Assembly (NCBI GenBank): GCA_030638185.1
Contig: DAOWFD010000163.1
Location: 1-9,628 of the forward strand
DNA from: Candidatus Aegiribacteria sp.
GTDB lineage: Bacteria > Fermentibacterota > Fermentibacteria > Fermentibacterales > JCC-6
Reading direction: 5' to 3'
DNA length: 9,628 nucleotides
The stretch's first letter is position 1, and the number at the start of each line of letters is the position of its first letter. The notes under the pieces are model-generated. The model was not told the origin of the DNA, did not search any database, and saw only the letters and a program-made list of their open reading frames with translations. The translations under genes were made by a program, and so were the position numbers. Below are positions 1-5,715 of the stretch, one piece after another.

Positions 1-54
1 AACGGGAAAAGTATGTTTTGTCTGAGTTCGACTGGACAGGAGTCCGGTGTACCA
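1..54 (-). repeat. Partial copy 1 of the HTH-gene repeat block, cut by the window edge
   Basis: This stretch matches 2721-2774 at 49 of 54 positions. The second occurrence lies in the 5' part of the small HTH gene on the minus strand. Read on the minus strand in the same frame, both give a W-Y-(T/A)-G-L-L-S-S-R-T-Q-T-K-H segment. Of the five differences, three fall at third codon positions and are silent, which mildly favours a coding past. The rest of this copy, including any HTH, would lie left of the window. No start codon is visible in this frame upstream, so it may be a fragment. Confidence 0.6.
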
Positions 55-91
55 GCAGAACAGGGGGCAATAAGCCCCCTTTTTTGCTGGT
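51..91 (+). terminator. Two-tier hairpin with U-tract, terminator-like
   Basis: The inner stem AGGGGGC (62-68) pairs perfectly with GCCCCCT (74-80) around an AATAA loop and is followed by six T, the form of an intrinsic terminator for plus-strand transcripts entering from the left. An outer stem ACCAGCA (51-57) pairs with TGCTGGT (85-91), making one long hairpin directly against the repeat block. The outer stem and its counterpart at 2771-2815 suggest the hairpin also belongs to the repeat unit and is not only a terminator. Confidence 0.65.
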
Positions 92-132
92 ATGTTCCCT
101 GATTGAAGTCATGCTGATTCGGAAGGTGCATT

Positions 133-345
133 ATGTGGTTTGTTTACATATGTGACAGGAACGGACAGCTCTATACAGGGATCACTACCGATATCAACCA
201 TCGAATGAAGCAGCATAAAGTGCACCTTCTCTACAGCGAGAGCCACACAGACAGGGAGAGTGCAGGCAAGCGAGAGCGACAGATCAAGGGCTGGACTCGA
301 AAGAAGAAGCTGGCTCTCATGTCTTCATCGAATCAGCAAGGGTAA
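133..345 (+). CDS. Shortened GIY-YIG domain protein (UPF0213-like)
   Basis: This 70-residue protein has the small GIY-YIG endonuclease fold signature: VYI at residues 4-6, YTGITTD at 14-20 with the YIG-type turn, Arg24 and His28, then KRERQIK with the expected catalytic Glu48. Single-domain relatives (UPF0213/URI family) usually have about 80-100 residues. By comparison this one lacks roughly 13 residues between His28 and the LLYSE strand, where a conserved (A)KYTRGR-type segment normally sits. Catalytic residues are therefore present but the fold may be damaged. GGAAGG lies 7 bases before the ATG and supports the start. The family is presumed to cut or bind DNA, but its cellular role is poorly defined. 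It stands alone, after a terminator-like hairpin and before a repeat-like element. Confidence 0.75.
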   Translation: MWFVYICDRNGQLYTGITTDINHRMKQHKVHLLYSESHTDRESAGKRERQIKGWTRKKKLALMSSSNQQG

Positions 346-350
346 ATTTA

Positions 351-379
351 TCCTGAGCGAGCGGTAGCGAGTCGAAGGA
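351..379. repeat. REP-like element after the GIY-YIG gene
   Basis: A near-palindromic segment with outer arms TCCT and AGGA and an inner repeated AGCGAG unit (GAGCGAGCGGTAGCGAGTCG) begins 6 bases after the GIY-YIG stop. I associate such GAGCG...GTAG...GTCGAAGG elements with the 3' flanks of small GIY-YIG genes in diverse genomes. This is from memory, and only one copy is in the window. It also lies beyond the 3' end of the convergent secreted-protein gene, where it might help end transcription. Confidence 0.4.
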
Positions 380-424
380 AATCCTGGCGGGCGTACCAAA
401 CTTTCATCCAGTCGAATTGCCGAA

Positions 425-2329
425 TCAGTTCCGGCTCACATCCTGTTCAGAGGTTTGTGAATTCGATGAGGCGTTAGACTCCTCAATACTGACAATGAAA
501 ATGTGATTGTAGGCTATATAGAAAAATTCATCTCCGCTGGGAGAGATGAAACCCGGTAGGTCGTTATGACGCCAATTCTCGAAAAAGTTACCGGTATATA
601 TCGGACTAAGCCATAGAAGAGATCCGTCATTTCCCAGATAAGCATATCTGGCATATCTCAATCCGGTTTCAGTACGATAATCATAGTGTAACTTCCATAG
701 AGTAGAACCAGAGTTTCCTATGGCAATGGGATCCATGCAAATATCTCTGGATTCCTCGACATAAAATTGATTAAAGAGCTGGCCGGATGTAGTTTCATAT
801 ATCTGAAAAGTATGGTTTCCAATGCCAGCTATGAACTTACTCCCATCGCTTGAAATCCTGACATGCCAATGATAGCCTCCTTCTGAGGAATGCCACATTT
901 CTTCAGCCGAATAACCATCATAGACGGAGAAGCCAATACTCGAGGGGTTACTATTGCAACCAATTATCTGGTTTATATCGGCGGATGCTCTCATGATAGA
1001 GTTATCGAACGAACCTTCCGATATCAGTTCGCCGCTTCTGCCTAGAATATGAAGTTCTCCATATTCATCTTCACGGTGGGTTAAAGCTAACCGCTCCCCA
1101 TCTGAGGATCGTATTTCTGAATTGTACTGATAGTACTCTTCGCTGGTGGTGATAGTCTCTATCAGATCGAGTGTTTCATTATAGAAACGAAGAGTGTCCT
1201 CAAACGAAGAGATCAGGCTGCCATCATCTGAAATGAAGTAAGCCGGGGATTTCACAAACATAATACCACTCCCGTAAACCGGACGACGAGATTCTCTGGC
1301 ATTCGGATGATTGAACCGGAGCATATCACCTGTTGCAGTTTCAATCCTGACAGCATCTTCTCCCTGCCAGTGGTCCCAAATCGCATTGATTGCCAGTATA
1401 TAGTCCAATCCCGGAGAGAAATATGCATCCTTGGTTTCAAGACCCAGATCATAGACGACCACAGGGCTGTCTTCGCAAATGATGACTGCTTTCTCATTGA
1501 AAACGGCAGCGATCTTCCAGTATTCTTCTCCTTCGGAATTTTCAAACATGCACCGGAGTTTTACTAATCCGAATTCAAAGAGCTCAGGCTGACCTATCTC
1601 GAAGAGATTTACAGCATGACGATTAATAGAGTAACACGGAGCGACCCATTCATCATGAGTATCGGGTAAATTCCGCAACGCTGAATCTCCTTGTAATGAC
1701 TCTGTCTCAACAGTTTCGGGAATGGATATTTCCGGATACAGGTGAAGCGTATCCACAGAACCGGCAGTAGTATTAATGACGCAAGTATTAGCAGCGATAC
1801 TTGGCAATTGCCAAGCGATGTTTAACTCTCCGGAAGGAACATGCAGGCTGTACGTGTTTTCAGAAAGCCTTTCAGGGAAATAGTTTTCTCCTTGAACTTT
1901 TATTTGAAGATGATTGGGGGATACGATGCTGTCCGTATGCACTCTGATTATTAAAGTTGAAGAAACATTCCTTTCTTCGATTACAAGCCAGTGCTGTCTT
2001 TGTATGGCCCATGCACGTGCATGATTAGATAATGTGAAATTGAGTACAAGCTCCTCCCCCGTATCCAAAACAACAAGAGTGTCAATTTCTTGAAGTCCAA
2101 CCATAGACACTTGGATTTCGTACTCGCCAGGCGGAAGACTGTCAATCCTGTATTGACCCGATCTATTAGTCATAGCACCTGTACCGGTTCCGTAAATCCA
2201 GACGGTTGCTCCGATTAGAGGGTCCGTGGGTTCATCCTCAATCATATCAGCGCCTCTGACAGTTCCACTAATAGAGCAATATGTCTGTTGTCCGAAAATA
2301 GACAACAATGCGAGAAAGATAGCAGCCAT
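425..2329 (-). CDS. Secreted protein, carboxypeptidase-regulatory-like domain plus beta-propeller-like body
   Basis: From the ATG at 2329 the protein has 634 residues. A hydrophobic N-terminus (about residues 1-18) suggests export, although it has no basic residue. Residues about 20-100 form a carboxypeptidase-regulatory-like beta domain: SGTVRG, then PLIGATVWIYGTGTG, SGQYRIDSLPPGEYEIQVSMVG. From about 280 onward there are repeated strands with DDGS, SSDGSK, SPSGDEF-type turns, as in WD/PQQ-like propellers. Binding partner and function are unknown. The start is chosen because AAGGGGGG lies just upstream. A longer reading from a TTG at 2392 would place that TTG inside the likely -35 box. The C-terminal blade resembles the end of the broken propeller gene at 8513-9286, so the two are probably distant members of one secreted family. 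Confidence 0.8.
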   Translation of the reverse strand: MAAIFLALLSIFGQQTYCSISGTVRGADMIEDEPTDPLIGATVWIYGTGTGAMTNRSGQYRIDSLPPGEYEIQVSMVGLQEIDTLVVLDTGEELVLNFTLSNHARAWAIQRQHWLVIEERNVSSTLIIRVHTDSIVSPNHLQIKVQGENYFPERLSENTYSLHVPSGELNIAWQLPSIAANTCVINTTAGSVDTLHLYPEISIPETVETESLQGDSALRNLPDTHDEWVAPCYSINRHAVNLFEIGQPELFEFGLVKLRCMFENSEGEEYWKIAAVFNEKAVIICEDSPVVVYDLGLETKDAYFSPGLDYILAINAIWDHWQGEDAVRIETATGDMLRFNHPNARESRRPVYGSGIMFVKSPAYFISDDGSLISSFEDTLRFYNETLDLIETITTSEEYYQYNSEIRSSDGERLALTHREDEYGELHILGRSGELISEGSFDNSIMRASADINQIIGCNSNPSSIGFSVYDGYSAEEMWHSSEGGYHWHVRISSDGSKFIAGIGNHTFQIYETTSGQLFNQFYVEESRDICMDPIAIGNSGSTLWKLHYDYRTETGLRYARYAYLGNDGSLLWLSPIYTGNFFENWRHNDLPGFISPSGDEFFYIAYNHIFIVSIEESNASSNSQTSEQDVSRN

Positions 2330-2363
2330 AATTCCCCCCTTGAAGAAGATATTAGGTAGTGTA

Positions 2364-2392
2364 AAATTAAAGTATTCTCTAGCCCCAGTCAA
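2364..2392 (-). promoter_or_regulatory. Probable sigma-70-type promoter of the secreted-protein gene
   Basis: On the minus strand TTGACT (2392-2387) is separated by 17 bases from TAATTT (2369-2364). The -35 matches consensus at 5 of 6 positions and the -10 at 3 of 6. Transcription would start near 2357, leaving a short leader with the AAGGGGGG ribosome site and the ATG at 2329. Confidence 0.45.
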
Positions 2393-2432
2393 ATGCCATA
2401 TCTATCCCGGGATTTGAAAACAGAAAGAGTGT

Positions 2433-2807
2433 TCAATCTGAGAGAGATTTTCTCTCTTGACGTAGCTCTCTTTCCGTGATCACCTGCCTGTCCCAGTAAT
2501 CCCCGAGGGATTCGATCTTCCTCAACCTCTGCTCAGGTAGCTTGAGCAGGCACATCCACTGGGTTATCCTGTCCGATGACACGCCGTGCCTTTCTGCAAG
2601 CTGCTTCCTGGTGAGATTATCCCGGACCATTTCATCATGAAGCTCCTGAGCATAGATGATAGGATTGCGATATTTCTTGGAATCAGATCTTACTTTCGAT
2701 AGATCCGGACGCTGTATGGAGACAGGAAAAGAGTGTTTTGTCTGAGTTCGACTGGACAGGAGTCCGGCGTACCAAATATTGGGACGGAGCCACTCACTCC
2801 GTCCCAT
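2433..2807 (-). CDS. Small helix-turn-helix protein, resolvase/ParB-type HTH
   Basis: From the ATG at 2807 this is 124 residues; an ATG at 2912 would add 35 residues of unconvincing sequence. The core starts at KKYRNPIIYAQEL (about 44-56) and continues to a helix-turn-helix with NLTRKQLAERHGVSSDRITQWMCLL at about 64-88, then a charged tail. This resembles the HTH modules (a KY-NPI lead-in, then LA-x-GVS-x-x-RITQ and LLKLPE) found in small recombinase-associated or ParB-like proteins. No recombinase catalytic domain is present. It probably binds DNA, and no target is visible. The first 30 residues come from the repeat block shared with 1-54, and the ATG itself lies in the hairpin at 2771-2815, which could limit initiation. 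The GGAGGAG upstream is about 14 bases away, longer than ideal. A shortened relative is at 3700-3945. Confidence 0.55.
   Translation of the reverse strand: MGRSEWLRPNIWYAGLLSSRTQTKHSFPVSIQRPDLSKVRSDSKKYRNPIIYAQELHDEMVRDNLTRKQLAERHGVSSDRITQWMCLLKLPEQRLRKIESLGDYWDRQVITERELRQERKSLSD
2721..2774. repeat. Copy 2 of the HTH-gene repeat block
   Basis: Matches 1-54 at 49 of 54 positions, including an unbroken run from 2734 to 2767. It contains TGTC...GACA arms around AGTTCGACT, a possible small hairpin. Here it lies inside the 5' half of the HTH reading frame. Confidence 0.85.
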
Positions 2808-2815
2808 TATTTGGT
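2771..2815. repeat. Two-tier hairpin next to repeat copy 2
   Basis: The inner stem GGGACGGAG (2781-2789) pairs with CTCCGTCCC (2797-2805) around a 7-base loop. The outer stem ACCAAATA (2771-2778) pairs with TATTTGGT (2808-2815). Apart from ACCA/TGGT at the base, the stem sequence differs completely from the hairpin at 51-91, yet the architecture is the same. It could act as a terminator on the plus strand (weak T-rich tail) or as a leader structure over the start of the minus-strand HTH gene. Confidence 0.7.
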
Positions 2816-2834
2816 TTGAGGCTCCTCCGGGGCT

Positions 2835-2854
2835 GGACGTCACTTGCGACACTT
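2835..2854. repeat. 20-bp dispersed repeat, copy A
   Basis: GGACGTCACTTGCGACACTT occurs here and again, base for base, at 5437-5456. In both places it is preceded by a GGGG-containing stretch (GGGGCT here, GGGGTC there). The shorter CGACACTTG recurs at 2966-2974. Function unknown; both copies lie in or next to non-coding DNA. Confidence 0.7.
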
Positions 2855-2922
2855 GCATAATTCTACAAGTAGATTCTCCCGGGAATGAAGCACACTTTTC
2901 GATCACCTGCATTTACCGGCTC

Positions 2923-2940
2923 TACCCCACCGATGGGGTA
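2923..2940. repeat. Small hairpin upstream of the toxin-antitoxin pair
   Basis: TACCCC (2923-2928) pairs with GGGGTA (2935-2940) around an ACCGAT loop, about 80 bases before the mntA start. There is no T-tract, so a terminator is unlikely. It could be a binding site for an autoregulator, but nothing further supports that. Confidence 0.35.
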
Positions 2941-3018
2941 CTTTCCATTATCAGACTCAAATTCCGACACTTGACCAATACCCAGGAAAACCGGATGTTC
3001 TTCTAACGGAGGTTAGAT

Positions 3019-3306
3019 ATGAGCCTTGAAAAAACACTTGCTGTGCTGAGAAAAATGAAGCCTCTACTCAAAGAACGCTTCGGGATCATAAGACTTGGTG
3101 TCTTCGGTTCTGTGGCCCGTAACGAAGCCGAAAAGGACAGCGATGTTGATATTGTTGTTGAAATGCCTCCAGACCTTTACGCAATGATCCATGCCAAGGA
3201 GCAGCTTGAAGAAGCCTTTCATGTACCCGTGGACCTGGTTCGATACAGAAGCAGCATGAACGCTCTGTTGAAGAAGCGTATTGAACGGGATGCAGTCTAT
3301 GTTTGA
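3019..3306 (+). CDS. mntA: MntA-type nucleotidyltransferase antitoxin
   Basis: This is a 95-residue minimal nucleotidyltransferase. The signature GSX10DXD is exact: Gly30-Ser31, ten residues, then Asp42-Val-Asp44 in DSDVDIVVE, with a third acidic position at Asp72 in VDLVRY. In studied MntA-HepT pairs the MntA enzyme transfers AMP units from ATP to a tyrosine of the HEPN toxin and so inactivates it. The start is well supported by GGAGG six bases before the ATG. The stop TGA overlaps the start of the HEPN gene by 8 bases, so the two should be translated together. A possible -35 TTGACC at 2971 has only a weak -10 partner. The protein is full length for the family and all motif residues are present. 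Confidence 0.9.
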   Translation: MSLEKTLAVLRKMKPLLKERFGIIRLGVFGSVARNEAEKDSDVDIVVEMPPDLYAMIHAKEQLEEAFHVPVDLVRYRSSMNALLKKRIERDAVYV

Positions 3307-3673
3307 TGTAAGGCTTATGGAAGACATAGCGGTGCAAATATTGGAGAGCATCGTGAAAGTCGAACGTCGTTTCAGCGGCATTAAGACCCCTGATGATTTT
3401 CTTAGGGACGATGAAGGTATCGACAGACTTGATGGGATAGTGCTAATGCTTATCACTATCGGAGAGAATCTGAAGCGCTTTAAGAAATATGGTGGAAAAC
3501 CATTGATGGATAATCATCCTGAAGTCGACTGGAAGGGTGCGATAGGAGTAAGGGACTTTCTGAGTCATCAATACTTTGATCTCGACGCAGAGGTCATCTT
3601 CAATATTTGTGCAGATCATGTCTCTGAACTGAAACACGCAATAGCAGATATTCTGACAAAACTTAATAAATGA
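3299..3673 (+). CDS. hepT: HepT-type HEPN toxin (DUF86)
   Basis: A mostly helical 124-residue HEPN protein. The RNase motif RX4HXY is intact as R85-D-F-L-S-H90-Q-Y92, and the preceding IGVRDFLSHQYF context is typical of DUF86 toxins. Members cut RNA, with tRNA reported for the best-studied pair. The tyrosine of this motif is the residue AMPylated by the partner MntA. The ATG at 3299 is chosen because it overlaps the mntA stop and fits translational coupling. Frame-matched alternatives are ATG 3290 and TTG 3281. The pair sits between two copies of the HTH family, one intact and one decayed, which suggests a mobile or frequently exchanged locus, though no transposase belongs to it here. Confidence 0.9.
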   Translation: MFDVRLMEDIAVQILESIVKVERRFSGIKTPDDFLRDDEGIDRLDGIVLMLITIGENLKRFKKYGGKPLMDNHPEVDWKGAIGVRDFLSHQYFDLDAEVIFNICADHVSELKHAIADILTKLNK

Positions 3674-3699
3674 GTTCGTTGATTCTGTACCCATTATTT

Positions 3700-3945
3700 T
3701 CATAGCCGGAGATTTTCGGGAAGTGTTCTTACCAAGTCCCGCTCAGAAGAGATTCCATATCTTTCAGCAAGCTGTTTCCTGGTGAGGTTATCACGCCTTA
3801 TTTCGTCATTTAACTCATGAGCATAAAGTACCAGATTGCGATAGATCTTCTTGGTGGGTTTCGCTCTCTTAGCACAATTGAATGAAAATTTCAGCAGAAT
3901 AACAGGAGTAAAGCTGATTCGTATGGTTATTGGGTCGGCGTACCA
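3700..3945 (-). pseudogene. Decayed third copy of the small HTH gene
   Basis: The frame reads KKIYRNLVLYAHELNDEI, then NLTRKQLAERYGISSER, close to the HTH protein at 2433-2807. After SSER the second half of the helix-turn-helix is missing and the frame ends quickly at LPENLRL, where the intact copy has LPEQRLRK and another 28 residues. The upstream end shares the TGGTACGCCG boundary with the other copies, but the rest of the repeat block has diverged and no large hairpin is present. An ATG at 3987 lies inside the ATPase gene and is not a credible start. It is best read as a remnant rather than a working protein. Confidence 0.65.
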
Positions 3946-3962
3946 GCTTTTCCCTCTGTGGT

Positions 3963-5279
3963 TTAAAGGTCTAGAAGCCAAGCCCATGCAGGAATGACCC
4001 TTATTAAGCCCCTCTCAGTCTCTATTTCTTCCGATTCGTTCATAGTGACGATTTCGGCTTCAGAGAGGTCCATTTTGTTCATCGCTTCGGAGAGTGCCCG
4101 AACTTCTCTTGCTCTAGTCGGTTCTTCGGAGATACCAGTGCAAACCTGAACGAGTCTATTTGCTGTTCCCATATCCGAATCTCCAATTACAAAATCAACC
4201 TCATGGCCATAGTCTGTCATGTAATAACTAATGCTCCCCTGGCGAAGTATGACGGATCGTCTTCTTAGTTCCAGGTAAACAGCATTTTCAAGTCTGGCGC
4301 CCAGGTTGGCAGATCCAGCCGGTGCAATGGAATAGGCAAGGCCTGGATCCACAGCATAGATTTTCCTGAGATTGGATTGACGTACTCTGAGAGATCTTGA
4401 GAAAAGAGAGACAGTAAAGAGCAAAAAGGCGTCTGTGAAGTGATCAAGAAGGCTGTAGAGGGTGTCTTTACCGATGTTGACTCCCCTTGACCGAAGATCA
4501 TTATGAGTTTTGTGAACGGACATTCTTCCGCCGGCTTGCTGAAGGAGTGTCAGGGCGAAACTGCGCGCTGCATGAGCATTACTGATACCGTGTCTTTCAA
4601 TGATGTCCCTGAGGAGGACAAGCTCAACATAATCCTGGAGCACTTGAACACAGCGATTCTCATCAAGGGTCTGTACAGCTGGAAAACCACCGGTCCGAAG
4701 ATATTCAACCAAAGCAGCTTCCAGTGTTGAGCGGACACGTGCTCCGGGAACAGATTCAGCAGGAGTCACGTCCCTGAAAATAAGGAATTCGCGAAAGCTG
4801 AGAGGAAGAAGTTCAGTGGAACACCCCCTTCCGCGAAATTCGGTGGCAACCTCGGAGGAAAGCAGCTTCGCAGAGGAACCGGTAACAAACAATTTAACAT
4901 TTTCCGTGTCCAGAATCCTTCGAGCAAATCTGGCCCATCCTTCAACAGACTGTACTTCATCAAGGAACAGGTATGCTTCACTGCTCCGAGCTTCCGGTGC
5001 GAGCCGGTAGAATGCTTCAAGCAGTTTATTCATAAGACCCTGTTCAATTGGGTAGAGCCTGTCATCTTCAAAATTCACATAGAGGATCCGATTCAGGGGA
5101 ACTCCAGATGCTAGCAGGGTCTGAATTTCCTGATATAGTCGGAATGTCTTCCCTGATCGACGCATACCGATAAGGACAGATGCCATTCCCGGAACATCCG
5201 CCAGAGATACATCTCTTCGCTTAACATTCGGCAGGAGTCGCTCCCTGTTTTCCGTGATCAGTTTTTCAAAAACATTCAT
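3963..5279 (-). CDS. ATP-binding protein, AAA_14 plus DUF4143
   Basis: This 438-residue protein is a typical member of a large family of orphan ATPases. The N-terminal AAA domain has Walker A GMRRSGKT (38-45), the family motif LYVNFEDDRL (67-75), Walker B LFLDE (104-108) and a sensor-type VTGSSAKLL (132-140). The C-terminal DUF4143 region ends in a PD-(D/E)XK-like pattern: Glu331 in the ARLENAVYLEL helix, HEVDFVI with Asp362, then LVQV at 376-379. The usual K is replaced by Gln378, as I recall being common in the family, so nuclease activity is doubtful. Biological role is unknown; members are frequent in genomic islands and near toxin-antitoxin genes. ATG 5279 is supported by GAGAGGAAAC just upstream and by the MNVFEKLI opening. 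The length is normal and no damage is visible. Confidence 0.85.
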   Translation of the reverse strand: MNVFEKLITENRERLLPNVKRRDVSLADVPGMASVLIGMRRSGKTFRLYQEIQTLLASGVPLNRILYVNFEDDRLYPIEQGLMNKLLEAFYRLAPEARSSEAYLFLDEVQSVEGWARFARRILDTENVKLFVTGSSAKLLSSEVATEFRGRGCSTELLPLSFREFLIFRDVTPAESVPGARVRSTLEAALVEYLRTGGFPAVQTLDENRCVQVLQDYVELVLLRDIIERHGISNAHAARSFALTLLQQAGGRMSVHKTHNDLRSRGVNIGKDTLYSLLDHFTDAFLLFTVSLFSRSLRVRQSNLRKIYAVDPGLAYSIAPAGSANLGARLENAVYLELRRRSVILRQGSISYYMTDYGHEVDFVIGDSDMGTANRLVQVCTGISEEPTRAREVRALSEAMNKMDLSEAEIVTMNESEEIETERGLIRVIPAWAWLLDL

Positions 5280-5300
5280 ATGTTTCCTCTCACTAGGGAT

Positions 5301-5329
5301 ACATTATGTAATATCTGTCCTTCTGTCAA
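5301..5329 (-). promoter_or_regulatory. Likely promoter of the ATPase gene
   Basis: On the minus strand a perfect TTGACA (5329-5324) is followed after 17 bases by TAATGT (5306-5301). The -35 is consensus but the -10 matches at only three positions. The predicted transcript start is about 15 bases before the ATG at 5279, which leaves room for the AGAGG ribosome site. Confidence 0.5.
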
Positions 5330-5338
5330 GTACAGATA
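5312..5338. promoter_or_regulatory. Inverted repeat around the -35 box, candidate operator
   Basis: TATCTGT (5312-5318) and ACAGATA (5332-5338) form a perfect 7-bp inverted repeat separated by 13 bases. The half-site centres are 20 bp apart, two helical turns, and the -35 hexamer lies between them. This fits a dimeric repressor site, but the regulator is not known. Confidence 0.4.
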
Positions 5339-5360
5339 GGCATAGGCCCAATCCTGTTTG

Positions 5361-5387
5361 TTCATGCCGCTCTGCGCGCGGCATGAA
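5361..5387. repeat. 10-bp stem hairpin without T-tract
   Basis: TTCATGCCGC (5361-5370) pairs perfectly with GCGGCATGAA (5378-5387) around a TCTGCGC loop. It lies upstream of the ATPase promoter and has no run of T on either side, so it is more likely a REP-type or processing structure than a terminator. Confidence 0.55.
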
Positions 5388-5410
5388 TGACCGAGTGTGA
5401 CCTGAAAACT

Positions 5411-5436
5411 GTCTCAGGGGTCGTGTCTCAGGGGTC
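5411..5436. repeat. Tandem 12-bp direct repeat
   Basis: GTCTCAGGGGTC occurs at 5411-5422 and 5425-5436, separated by GT, and runs straight into the dispersed repeat at 5437. The whole 5411-5456 stretch looks like one composite intergenic element. Confidence 0.65.
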
Positions 5437-5456
5437 GGACGTCACTTGCGACACTT
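5437..5456. repeat. 20-bp dispersed repeat, copy B
   Basis: Identical to 2835-2854. It follows the GGGGTC end of the tandem repeat, whereas copy A follows GGGGCT, so the shared unit probably extends a few bases further left. Confidence 0.7.
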
Positions 5457-5649
5457 ATAAAAACTCGACCTTGATTAACCGAATATGGTTGATATATTTC
5501 ATTAAGGAGATCATTCGATGTTTCTTATAAGAGGTCCAATCAGAAACAGATCTTCTTAAAGCCTTCCTTATCTGCAAGATTCTCAATTCTTTGCATAGAA
5601 GAAACAGTTTATTGCTGCCGGGGGGGGTAGTTTTACAATACCCTTCCAT
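5455..5649 (-). CDS. Hypothetical 64-residue basic protein, doubtful
   Basis: The main support is a very good ribosome site: AAAGGAGGAGG lies upstream of the ATG at 5649. The product is basic (many K and R), has no motif I recognise, and contains a run of eight C in codons 8-11. Its stop overlaps the dispersed repeat at 5437-5456. It sits upstream of, and divergent from, the propeller gene at 5716, and nothing in its composition proves it is coding. It could be a chance frame whose AGGAGG comes from other sequence. Confidence 0.25.
   Translation of the reverse strand: MEGYCKTTPPGSNKLFLLCKELRILQIRKALRRSVSDWTSYKKHRMISLMKYINHIRLIKVEFL
5471..5559 (+). promoter_or_regulatory. Possible promoter and 13-codon ORF ahead of the propeller gene
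   Basis: TTGATT (5471-5476), 16 bases, then TATATT (5493-5498) form a plausible promoter. AAGGAG (5504-5509) and an ATG at 5518 begin a 13-residue frame ending at TAA 5557-5559, which holds three AGA arginine codons. The two readings compete: a start about 7 bases after the -10 would fall within the AAGGAG. The promoter could instead serve the gene at 5716 with a leader of about 210 bases. The rest of 5560-5715 shows only a weak GGGTA/TACCC stem. Confidence 0.25.
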
Positions 5650-5715
5650 AAGACCTCCTCCTTTGTTCCTATCTCAGTAAAAGAAGACTTCACTAAACAG
5701 TAAAAGGGGAAAATA

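Noticed and set aside
16..54. GAGTTCGACT followed by ...GTACCA looked like the T-arm and CCA end of a tRNA or tmRNA.
   Set aside because: The distance from the TTCGA-type loop to CCA is wrong for a 5-bp T-stem plus 7-bp acceptor, and no matching 5' acceptor or anticodon arm is visible upstream in either copy.
3064..3456. 130-codon minus-strand frame opposite mntA and hepT.
   Set aside because: It overlaps two genes with exact catalytic motifs and has no domain signal of its own.
5361..5456. Clustered repeats considered as a CRISPR array.
   Set aside because: Only two 12-bp units with a 2-base gap and one unrelated hairpin; there are no spacer-sized intervals and no cas genes in the window.
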